A stretch of DNA of 64,000 bases from Sarcocystis neurona (Eukaryota; Apicomplexa; Conoidasida; Eucoccidiorida; Sarcocystidae), in contig KL647291.1 in NCBI GenBank assembly GCA_000727475.1, forward strand, positions 2,643,175-2,707,174, given 5' to 3'. A program made the position numbers and the translations under genes. Position 1 is the first letter of the stretch; the number at the start of each line of letters is the position of its first letter. The notes under the pieces were generated by a model. It saw only the letters and a list, made by a program, of their open reading frames with translations, was not told the origin of the DNA and did no database searches. This document shows positions 48,601 to 58,800 of the stretch, in pieces.

Positions 48601-51172
48601 CAGCGACAGAAACAGCGCCAGGAGAAGCAGGGCGGTGCTCTACATCAGCAGCAGCAGCATCACGTACAGCAGCAGCATCACCCACAGCAGCAGCAGTATC
48701 ACGCACAGCAGCAGCAGCATCACGCACAGCAGCAGCAGCATCACGCACAGCAGCAGCAGTATCACCCACAGCAGCAGCAGCATCACGCACAGCAGCAGCA
48801 TCACCCACAGCAGCAGCAGCAACACCAACAGGAGCAGCAGCAACAGCAACAGGAGCAGCCGCAGCAGCAGCAGCAACAGCAGCAGTATCCAGTGCGAGAG
48901 CAGCGTTATCGACAGCAGCATCAGCCTATTGATCACTTGGTGGGCCTTCCTTGAAATGTTCTTCTGCGGCAGAGAGATGGTCCGCTCAAACTTGTTTGTC
49001 TGCAGGCAAGACTACCAGGAATTCTCCCTTGTTCTTTCCTGCCCCTATTCTCCTTCTTCTCTTCTCATACGTCCTTGTCATTTCTCTCTTTTTCTCCTTT
49101 TTATTCGTGTTTTCCTTACCATCGTGAAGGGCATCTGCCTGTAGCCGATGAAGCGTCGCGCGGAGTAATGCAGCAAAGTGCCTTCGAAAGAGGAACGCAT
49201 TTTCTTTTGGGCTGGGGATGCCCCTGCAAGTGCCGCCCCACAACAGAGCATATTCCCCTTCGTCTTCCTCTGCCGTCTCCTTCATCTCCTCGTCCCACTG
49301 CCGCTGTCCACCTCCCTTCTTTCTGTTTTTCTTTGCCATCTCTGTTATCCACCTTCCTTCCCCCTCCTCTTCTTCCTTTCCGTCACCTTCTTTTTCCTGA
49401 CACTCCACCATACGGCCTGGCCTTGTCGCGTTCCATTTTGCTCCGGTGTACGTACACTCCACACGCTCTCTCTCTTCTTCCTTCTCTCTGTCGACTTCTC
49501 TCTCCTTCGCTGCTGCTGCTACTACTGCCTCTCCTCCTCCTTCTTCTCGTTCTTCGTTCGCTGCTGCCGTTGCTCCTACTGCTATGCCTGGCAAGTCTCG
49601 TCTTGCTCCCTCTCCCCGCCATTGCGCTGCTGCTCCTGCTGCTGTGGTTTCTGCTGAAGTTGCTGCTGCTGTTGTCTCCGCGCTGTCCTCTTCTTCTCTT
49701 GTCTCCCCTCCTTCTCCCCTTGCTCTTCTCTTCCCTCGTGCTGCTGCTGCTTCTTCTGCTGTTGACCCTCCCGTTGCTGCTTCTTCTGTCTCTTTTTCGT
49801 TCTTCTTCCCTACTCCTGCGTCTGCGGCTCCTTTGCCCTTTGCTGCTGTCGTCGTCTCCACTTTCCCCCGCTCTCTCTCTCTTTGTGCGACTGCGGCTCC
49901 TTCTCTTCCCTGTTCTGCTGTCTTTCCTTCTCGCTCTCTTTTTCCTCTGCTGTTATTTCTCCGGGTCGCCAGCTGCTGCCTCGGGCTCTCCCGTTCTTCT
50001 CGACTTTTGCCTCTCTTCACGAGGTCGTAGCTGCAGTCCTGCACGGCACCCGCAAGGGCGTGGAGAGCAGCGGCAACGCGTCCGTCGTTGATAACGACGT
50101 AGCGATCGACGCGACTTGCAAAGTACTCTTCGCTGAAATTTGCGCCAGTTAAAAGGACCGTATCGTCGGCAACAAGAAACTTCATGTGCTGCACGCCTAG
50201 TATCTCATTTACTCGGGGAGGCAGCAGTCTCGTCAGAACAGACGAGGCGGTGTAGGGATGAAGGAAAAAACTCACCCGCACGACAGGAGAAGGGCAAGAA
50301 GCGGCAGTCACATCAAAAGGAGCAGACGGAAAAGAAGAGAACCCAGGGGAGGGAGAAGAACAACGAGAAGGGGGGGAAAAGGAAGAAAAAGAAGAAGAAG
50401 CAGCAGCAGCTTGTTGGTCAAGTATCGTTGAGTGCTCAGGAGCGTCGGAGTTCATGCGGGGAAGAACAGAAAAGTCCTCCGAGCAGAGAAGAAGCGACGC
50501 AAGCAGAGAAGCAGACGATTCTCCCTTCGCATTTCTGCGAGTCCCGCGGTTGTAGTCGAGAAGAATATCTACTGTGAGACCGCGGCTGCTTTTTCTTCTC
50601 TCTTCTCCCTTTTCTACTCTTCCTGTTCGCCCTTCTTTTCCTTCTTCTCCGAGTTCCTCCCCTTTTGTTAGGATATTTGCTGCGGTCCTCCCTCTCTTCT
50701 GCCCGTTTGCTGCGAGACTTGCCTCAGCGCCCGAGAAAGCAGAGACAGACGAGGAAGGAAGAGAAGCGAAAGAACACAGAGGAGAAGAAAACGAAGAAGA
50801 AGAAGAAGGAAGAGAAGAACAGCAAGTCGAGGAGGAGGAGGACGTAAAGGAGGAAGAATAAGAAGAAGGGGACGGAGAGGGAAAAGAAGAAGAAGAAGGA
50901 AGAGAAGAAGAGTCACCGAGAGCAGGAAGCGAGTGAGCTGAGGGAGAAGGGGACGGAGAAGTGTAGAGACGGGATCGCAGCAAATGTAACAAGTGCCTTT
51001 CTTTTTCTTCTGTTCCAGTGTAGAGCGCTGCGAGGACTATTCGACTTCTCGCGCGAGAAATGAGGAAAGCAGAAGTCTGGTAGAACTCGGAAGGAGAACG
51101 CAGAAAAGAGATGCAGCGCGGAGATGCCACCGTGACGGGCAGCCACAACGCAGCGGAAGAAGTGCGACACAT
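45623..51172 (-). CDS. PGS1: phosphatidylglycerophosphate synthase (PGS1), PLD family, low-complexity-expanded
   Basis: Two exons, 51172-49120 and 48639-45623, join in phase to about 1,689 residues. The enzyme condenses CDP-diacylglycerol with glycerol-3-phosphate, the committed step to cardiolipin, at the mitochondrial inner membrane. Family blocks appear in order: SPSEFYQT, ARSRIVLAALYTGTEEKE, VDILLDYNRGTR, first HKD motif HMKFLVADDTVLLTGANF (about residue 329), FASRVDRYVVI, then after the intron LAVEAGFATPAVHD, ASPAANSFFRSKG, WTFHAKGIWVYP with VVGSSNFTCRSEERDLE (second HKD), and a short tail. Family members are usually about 450-560 residues. The excess is Ser-, Gln-, Lys/Glu- and Ala-rich insertions between these blocks. 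The N-terminal ATG at 51172 follows an in-frame stop; a mitochondrial presequence or an extra 5' exon is possible. The intron join gives Asp-Glu and is the only phase-compatible acceptor I found. Confidence 0.9.
45992..48480. repeat. alternating CTG and CAG tracts within PGS1 exon 2
   Basis: On the plus strand CTG-type tracts (46020-46115, 46560-46730, 47395-47595, 48240-48360) alternate with CAG-type tracts (46755-47000). All lie in one reading frame of PGS1, giving poly-Ala (GCA or GCT/GCC codons) or poly-Gln blocks. They leave several frames open on both strands. Confidence 0.85.
48643..48900. repeat. alanine-type repeat array at the 3' end of the PGS1 intron
   Basis: A unit CAGCAGCAGCATCACGCACAG (plus strand), with CACGCA/CACCCA variants, repeats about ten times and abuts the exon 2 acceptor at 48640. 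Read on the minus strand in the exon 2 frame it would encode repeats such as AAAAVRD. I place it in the intron because the phase-compatible acceptor lies downstream of it, but a coding role cannot be excluded. Confidence 0.75.
49120..51000. repeat. Ser/Ala/Glu low-complexity coding segments in PGS1 exon 1
   Basis: Between the conserved blocks, exon 1 encodes a Ser/Pro-rich stretch (about residues 75-150), another at about 255-290, and a long Ala/Glu/Arg-rich stretch (about 400-620). They are built from TCT/TCC and GAA/GCA codon runs. They fall outside the PLD fold and mark insertion points. Confidence 0.8.
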
Positions 51173-52768
51173 CAATCCCACTTGGAAGGGGAGAAGCTTC
51201 TCCCTTAATTAGGCAAAAGGGAACTGCAGAGACAGCAGCAACATTCTGTTTCTCCTTTTTCCCCTCCTCCCTCCCTCCTTCTCCTCTCTGCATGCAGAAG
51301 GAGAGAGGCTTCTGCTTAACGCCTGAAAAAACAGTTCCAGACACCCCGGCAACATTCTGTTTCTCTTTGTTTCTATTTTCTCTCCCTCCCTCTCTCTCCG
51401 TCTACACACGCATGTATATGTCACGGGATTTAAATGCATATACGTATATATATACAAGTGTGTGTACATGCATCAAGGTCTATAATAGGGTGAAGAACAG
51501 GAAGAGAAATAATAGACGCACACACGTTGACCACTCATCACTACGCAGGCGTCTCTTTACAGGTGTCTTCGCCAGTCTCTCTCTCTATACTTGCTTACAC
51601 AACTTTCTTTCTCACTATATCTGTAAGTCGATATATATATCTAGGTCTGTTTGTTGGCGTTTCTCCTCCTCAAGCGGCCTCGCTCTGGCCTTCGGAGACA
51701 CAGACGTGCCGTCTCACAGGATGCTGCATGGAGTGTACGCATATGCAAACCTGTCCACAGGAGAAAAGAAGAGATCGAGAGGGCTGGTCGCAGCCGTGCG
51801 TGTCGCTTTGCCGCAAGAAAACAAGTCAAAAACGCCTTCGAGCATGGACGGTCTGTGTGCGTGGCGCATTTAGAAGGGCTAAAGAAGAGAAGAAATCCGC
51901 AGAAGAGTGTGCAAAGTAGCGTCTTTGTCCCGCACAGACGGGAGAAAACCAGAAACAAGAAACGAAAACGGATGGGCACGGGGAGTGGAATAACCACGCG
52001 AAAGTGCAGGGAGTCGGGGCCAGCGGTGCCAACGGTTCAACGACAGATGTGGAAGATGACAGCAAATGCGTCGTGTTAGGGGTGATAACGTCAAATACGC
52101 GTCTGCTTCTCTTCTCTGGGTTCTCCCCAACGGCACAGAAAACTGATTCATCTCTGAGAACGCACTGCACAAAATACTCCGGGTGTCCGGGGGTGACCGA
52201 AAAAACCGTGCCCGCGCAGGAGAAGACGTGTTTATACAAACTTGTACTTGCAACGTAAACAGAGAGAGAGATTTGCGCATCTGGAGATGATGTTGAGGTT
52301 GTCTGGCCGCATGCACGGCTACACATGTGTGTTTAGTACGCCGAAGCAGATATTGCTGAACCGTAGAATAATAAGTTTCTGTGTTACTCGTCTCCCCCAA
52401 AATGCCTCTCTGAGCGGGCACAAATTGTCGAAGTGTTCAGGGGAAAGTATCGTGCGTGTCTGTGAGTGTGGATGTCAGTCTCCAACATTTTTTCAACGGG
52501 GAAAAGTGAATTTTTGCATGCACGACGAGCTGGCGCTTGCCCAGCGGCTCTCTGGCGTTTGCACCAGCCCCGCGCAAGCAAACGACGCGATATAACACCC
52601 CGGTGATACACAGCTTACTTTCCTTTTTTCACTTTTTCAAAAGCCTATCTCCTCTGCGTGGAAGTGCAATTTTGACGGACGTTTTCCGGTGCTGACCGAA
52701 CGAGGGAGAAGAACAAGGTTCAACCTTGCCCAACCCGTCTATCGAGCGCATCATAACCATTCTTTCCC

Positions 52769-53070
52769 CTACACAGTTTCTGCCTGCTGGTTCTTAAAAT
52801 ATCTTTTTTCTTCTTCATGGTGCGAATGTCTTCCTCTTGACATGCTGTGCTCCTTGTTTCGTGTCTCCTCTGTCTTCCTCTCTCCTTCGTTCTGTCCGGT
52901 GTCCACACCGCAGCTCTGCGGTCTTGAACAAAAAACAACACTCCGATAAAGGGACTGTCTCTCATCATGCGCGAAGGATAACGCGATCAGCAGGCGGAAA
53001 ATTTCTTCCCTCGCAGCGTACAACTTTGCCTCTTTCGTTGCGGGAAATTCCGGAAAGTTCGCGTCGTCTC
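52769..53070 (-). CDS. unidentified open frame, possible exon
   Basis: A minus-strand frame reads DGEGDDANFPEFPATKEAK, then LYAAREEIFRLLIALSFAH and a charged tail, with no low-complexity repeats in the first half. The helix-like composition looks like real protein, but no ATG or strong splice sites fix its limits and no family is recognised. It might be a 5' exon of PGS1, a small independent gene, or chance. Confidence 0.25.
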
Positions 53071-53269
53071 CCTCTCCATCTTGGGAGTGTTTTCTACCAG
53101 TGCCTTACACAGGTGCACGAGATAATACAGAATTCAAAAAAATGTCGTATTCATTTGAGCAAGCTACTTCTGCACCACCCTACCTCCACGTACACGCATA
53201 GTTTATAAACGAGTAAATTCACTTATGTCTTTCCGGGTAGATGTGTATGAACCTCTCGCTACCCATCGG

Positions 53270-53870
53270 TATGCAGAACTCTCTCTATATACATATTAAT
53301 ATACATATATGTGCAGCATATATCGTTTTACGGATAAGTAAAGATTAAGGGAGGGGTGACCGACGGGGGAAGCAAGGAACATTTGGATCAGGCCATTTCG
53401 ATCAGGCCCGACCCAAAGTGCTGCAGCCCGCAGCTTCTAGCCAGTCATGAAGCCGTTGTCCACCAGCCCCCTCTACCTGTTTTTGCGCGTCTCCACATAT
53501 ACATATATATATACATATGTGTATAATTATTTATAGAGATCCACACACGCGTATGTAGATTGACTATCTCGTGTGTCGCCCTAGGAGATACGAGCGGGAG
53601 TGCCTTCCGTACGCCCAGGGCTCCCTGTGTGTGTCTGAAGCCGGCTGACTGCTCGTCTGCCTATTGGCGGATTTACACATATATATATATATATACATAT
53701 AACTGTCTCTCTCCCACTATAACTGCTGGTGGGTCTATCCGTATATATATATACATATATATATATATATCGCTGTCTCTCTCCCACTATAACTGCTGGT
53801 CCGTCTACCGGCATTTATATATATACATATATGTGTAGCTGTCCCTCGGCCGCTATGACTGTACCTGCGT
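53270..53870. repeat. (TA)n microsatellites with a 70 bp tandem repeat
   Basis: CTGTCTCTCTCCCACTATAA followed by CTGCTGGT occurs at 53703 and 53773, with a more diverged third copy near 53838. Each is followed by a (TA)n run. The field continues leftward with further (TA)n runs near 53285 and 53500. Confidence 0.85.
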
Positions 53871-54317
53871 AAAAAGTCTCCCTGTGCGTGTGCTTCCAGT
53901 CTTCCCGATCGTCTGTGTAAGTGACTTGAGTACACCCGGCCACCCAGACCGAAACACACGCGCGTATATTACCGTCTGTTTTCCTTTCTCTTTGTCTGTC
54001 TTCCCCTCGGGACATCCGCGCGGGCGCTTCACAAAAAAGACGTCTTCTCCTGTGGGCTCCGCCCCACGTGTGTCTTCGCCGGCGCGTATTCGTGCATTCC
54101 TCTGCGCAACTGTTCCGCATTTTCCTTTCTCTAGCTTCTACCTCATTCCCTGTCTGTGCATGAGGTGGGGGAAGAGGGGTGGGGGGTCAGAAGAGAACCA
54201 GAAGAAGAACAAGAAGAAGAAGTAGATGCACGGAATCTCGGGCAGGCGAGACTATCTATAAATAAGGACAGGAGGAAGAGGAGACGACTTGCCTACGGGC
54301 GAAAGGAAGAAGCTAAA

Positions 54318-54421
54318 CGAAGAAGAAGAAAAGGAACAGCAGGACACGTTTTGCAAGACGAGGAAGACGTATCTACGGAAAAGGGGAAGAATAGAGAACG
54401 CGGTCGAATAGAAGAGAGGAG
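54318..54421 (+). repeat. left arm of ~105 bp inverted repeat
   Basis: This stretch, centred on AGGACACGTTTTGCAAGACG and AGACGTATCTACGG, matches the reverse complement of 55180-55285 at roughly 85-90% identity by eye, including GAGAACGCGGTCGA near its end. The arms are separated by about 760 bp that contain the first p62 coding exon. Confidence 0.85.
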
Positions 54422-54480
54422 AATAAGAAAAAGTAGAAGAAGAGGCTCCCGCAGGCAGGCTGTGTGCACGTGTGTGCGAG

Positions 54481-55777
54481 ATGGAGCAGAACTTTGTCGA
54501 AGAAGAAGAAGACGTAAAAGCGAAGTTTTCTCCCGTCGTCGCCGCAGGCAGGCGGGGGGTGCTAGTCCTCACCAACCTCAGCCTCTTTTTCCTGTCGCCA
54601 GAGGAAGCAGTAGCAGCAGCAGCAGCGAAAGAAGCAGCAGCAGTAGGAGATGGAGGAGCAGCAGCAGCAGCAGCGGCAGGGGAGCGCGAGACAGGAACAG
54701 CAGAAGAAAAAGGAAGAGGAGCAGAAGAAGCGAACAGGGAAGAGACATCAGCGGTGACGGTGGACGTGGGGCTGCACCTCTGGCTGCAGCAGTGGACTTC
54801 TACGGAGCGATCAAAGAAATCTGCCAAGGCAAGAAATCTGTTACACCTTTTGTTCCTCTCCTTTTCGTTCCCGCCACCCTCGCTGTCTCTGTGTGGGCTG
54901 TGTGGGTCTCTGTGCAGCAGAAAGAACCAAAAAGATCTCGTTCCCACTGTCCTTCCGGTGTATGTACACCCCAGGAAAGCGCTTCATTCTCCCTCTAATG
55001 GTAGTTTACGTGTGTCTGTGTCTCCACGGAAACGATGTGCAGATACACACACACACACACACGTCAGACATCTCGGCTTGCTGTTCGCCGGGTGTAAGTA
55101 CACCCGGTGTTGCCCACACATACTTTTTTTCCCTGTTTTTCGGGGTGTACGTACACCCCAAGTGTGCACGCGTAAGCGAGTCTCTCCTACTCGACCGCGT
55201 TCTCTCTTCTTCCCTTTTCCCGTAGGTACGTCTTTCTCGTTTTGCAAAACGTGTTCTGCTGTTCCTCTTCTTTTTCTTCTTCCGCCTTTCTCGGAGGCAC
55301 TCTTACGGCAGACAGCACCTGTAAAACAATCCACTTCTTGCAGCAGCTGTATTCCCACCCGGTGTTTCTCTCCGTCTTCGCATCTAAAGAGGATTCTTCT
55401 CGACAGGAACGGAGGGCAGAAGCTCGCGCGTGTGTCTGAGCACACTCTGCCCATATATATATATATATACATGCACGTGTGAGGAAACGTTCAGAGTCCT
55501 AAGAGTATCCTGGTTGGTATGTACGTGTTGAGAGAATAGGCAGCGGCAAAACGTTTACGTGTACATACTTGAAGGTTTACAACTCCGGTGGTATCCCGAA
55601 TCCTGTGAATCGGTGTGTGTCCGCTTCGCTCGCATGCGTGTCCACTCGAGTGGGCCGTCGTCTATCGACATTCCACGGTGTATGTACACAGGAACTGGGT
55701 GTAGGTCGTGCACGCCACTGTCTCTTCGTCCAGCTGTCTGGTGTACGTACAGCCGAATGCAACGCGTGAATCTCGGG

Positions 55778-55810
<33 letters not shown>

Positions 55811-58800
55811 GACTGGACGACACGTGTCTGCCTGCCGTTTCTGGGAGACACAACACACGCGCCCCTGGTGAAGTTTTGTGAAATTCGCTGCAGTTTGAAA
55901 GAACGAAATTTCTCTCCCCTGCGCTGGACGAGGGAGGTGTACAACTGCCCCACCCGATTTTGGCGAAGCGGGGGAATCTTTTTCTCTCTTATGTATTCAT
56001 CGGAGGAGCAAATCTTCTTCTTCTCTCACGAGTTGCTGTTTCTCTGTGGGAGGGGAAGGAAGGGAAGCAGGGGCCTTCGTATATATCATCCGCCGAAATT
56101 TCTACTTTCTCGCCTCCCTGCATCTCTGTCTCTTTGCGCGACGCTGCAGGCACGTACTACGCCTGCGCGCGCATGCGTCGTTGAAGGGCCACGGCGGCGT
56201 GATGGGCGCCGCGGGGTGTCTATCAGTTCGGTCTCTTTTGGGGTGTACAGACAGCTGAAACACCTGTGAATACTATGTATCTCTCAGTAGTATTCATATG
56301 TATATATAAATGTGCATATATAGACACTGTAGAGGCTGAGAATACATAGGCAGATGTATATATATAATATATATACATATATATTCCTACACACACAAGT
56401 ATATATGTATATAAATGTACTTGTGTATACACCTGACACATCTGTGAATACTATATATATTTCAGTACTATTTATAATATATATCCTGGAGATGCTCAGA
56501 ATATACATATATATATATATATGTATATGTACATGTATACACACGTATATGCATATACACATACACACAAAACCATATATATATATATACCGGTGTACGT
56601 ACATTTGAAACTCCCACCTGTAACAACCACGTGTATCTCAGTTTTATTTATACATATATATATGTATACATATATATATGGACACTGTCGGTGCTGAGTA
56701 TGTACCCGTTGATATACACATATATGTGTATAGCTGACACACGTGTGGACTTAAAATGTATTTTACTATATATTTATATATATGTTGATACTAAGACTGT
56801 ACAGATAGGTATGTCTACAGAGAGATGCAGACGCGCCTCGCACACTTGTGGAAATTTTACATTCCCCATTATAATACTTAATCTGCATATGTGTGGATGC
56901 TACTGTAGAGGCAGAAGAGATATCTGCAAGCATTTACACCGTTAACTCAACACACAGGCACGTATCAACGTCTACGTAATAAATGAGACCCGTGCGTATA
57001 TTCTTCAAAAACATGCGTGTATCAAAGTCACTGCATGCGTGTGCACATGTATATCTATCTGCGAGTGCATGCATATATAGGTGTGAATACACACGTTCAT
57101 GTACATGTGTGTATATATATGTGAATCCATATGCTCCTGTATACATATGTGAATATACGTGTTCATGTATATATACCTGCATACATGTATATACACGTAT
57201 GAATGCACATATATATATATATACGAACACCTATGTTCGTGTATGTATGTGTGGATACATACATATCCATGTATATACACGTAAATACATACGTGCGTGT
57301 ACACACACGTATGAATGCACATGTGTGTACGTATATATATATATATATGTGGGTGTGTGTGTGTCTCTCTCTATGTGTATATATATGTATATATATACAT
57401 ATGTGCTTTTGTCCACCGCGTGCATGTATTTATGTATAGCTGCGCGTTGCTGGGAGAGGCTTTACAAACGCATGCATGTGAATTACAGACCCGTGGCAGT
57501 GTGAGAGAAGTTTGTAGATACTCTGCAGAGAAAATTACGTGCTGCCCGCCTCAGATTTTGTTTACGGGAAGAACTGACGGATATATCTTCGCAGAGAAAC
57601 ACACGCAGAGCTTCACATGCCAGAATTTATTTGTAGGTGGAACCCGTGGGTGCATGCGCGCAAGCGAAGAAGAGACGCTCCCTTTGCAGGCGCTTCTCCG
57701 CCAGAGACACACACACCCACGCACACACCCCGCTGCGACGGGTCATCTACACACGCCAGTAATATATATATATATATATGGGAAGACTGAGAGAAATCTA
57801 CCAGGCACGTGTACACGCCAATAAAAAATATATATATATATGAATGTGGGGAGACTGAAAGAAATCTGCCGGCCACGTATGTGTGCCAGTACTATATATA
57901 TGTACGTATGAAGGGGGACGGACAGAAATGTGAATGGCGCATGCATGCATATGAGGAGTGCACATATGTGTACACACGTAGGTATATGTGTGTGGAGAAG
58001 AGGGACAGAAAATAGGTGGCGCGTTTCCCTGGTATACACACGTACGGAGGAGAGGTGCTTTGTGCTGGGTTTGTGCTTGTTTTGCTGCAGGCGCGTCTCA
58101 CATACTCGGCAGCCTCTTCTGCTGCTGCTGCTCCATCTGCTGGCGCTGCTGCTGGCCAGGCGCAGACGGTGGTGCTGGATTTCTGCGGAGACCGGGGTCG
58201 CATGGACGCGGCGTGTTCGCTGCTGCAGCAGCAGCACGCGCTCCTTCGCCAGCGACTCCTGCAGCTGCAGGTCTCTTCCTTCCTCGTATGTACCGGAAGC
58301 AACCCGAGGAGAAGCCCATTTTTCTCGTTTTCTCCCTCTGTGTGTGTCTCTGTCTGTCCCTGTCTCCCCTGCTGCTGTACTCGCTTCTGTAGGACCCGCT
58401 CTCATAAGAACAGCATTTCTGCCAGTATTTCTCTTGCTTTCCTGTTTTCCACTTCTGCTGCGCGTCTGCGCCTTTCCTTCCTGCTACTGCTGCTTCTGTA
58501 TATGCGTATCTGTGTGTATACACATGTTTTCCTTTGTCCCACTGCAGAGGCACCTCTGCCCTTCGTAATCCTCCTGCTTCTCCCGCTGTTGCTGTAAACG
58601 AGTCTACCTATATGTATATATGTATATATATATTCGTACATATACATATGTATATATACGTATGTTTATACGTGTGTTCCGCTGCTGGTACGGGTGTGCC
58701 CCTGGTCTTCTTGTTGCCGTTGCTGCTCTGTACACCTCTTTCTGTATATATGTAATATATATGTATGTACGCAATATATGCGTATGTGTAATACATATGT

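Larger units (their letters stand above)
51173..54480. promoter_or_regulatory. divergent intergenic region between PGS1 and the TFIIH p62-like gene
   Basis: PGS1 (minus) and the p62-like gene (plus) point away from each other, so this 3.3 kb should contain both promoters and 5'UTRs. Its right end (54160-54460) is purine-rich and carries one arm of an inverted repeat. A minus-strand frame at 52769-53070 and an open minus-strand stretch near 52420-51880 are the only coding-like pieces. No TATA or initiator can be assigned with confidence amid the (TA)n repeats. Confidence 0.5.

Noticed and set aside
47730..48932. 400-codon plus-strand open frame rich in Ser/Ala/Leu
   Set aside because: It is antisense to PGS1. 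Trinucleotide repeats leave all phases open, while only the minus frame carries PLD family blocks.
49075..50091. 338-codon plus-strand open frame rich in Leu/Ser
   Set aside because: It is antisense to PGS1 exon 1, which contains the first HKD motif. The composition is that of a complemented Glu/Ala repeat.
54481..54998. continuing p62 exon 1 in a single frame to 54998
   Set aside because: A second frame (with [17 protein letters not shown] near 54788) fits the p62 PH domain better after about 54780, but no donor/acceptor pair of the right phase links them, so I left the 3' boundary open rather than choose.
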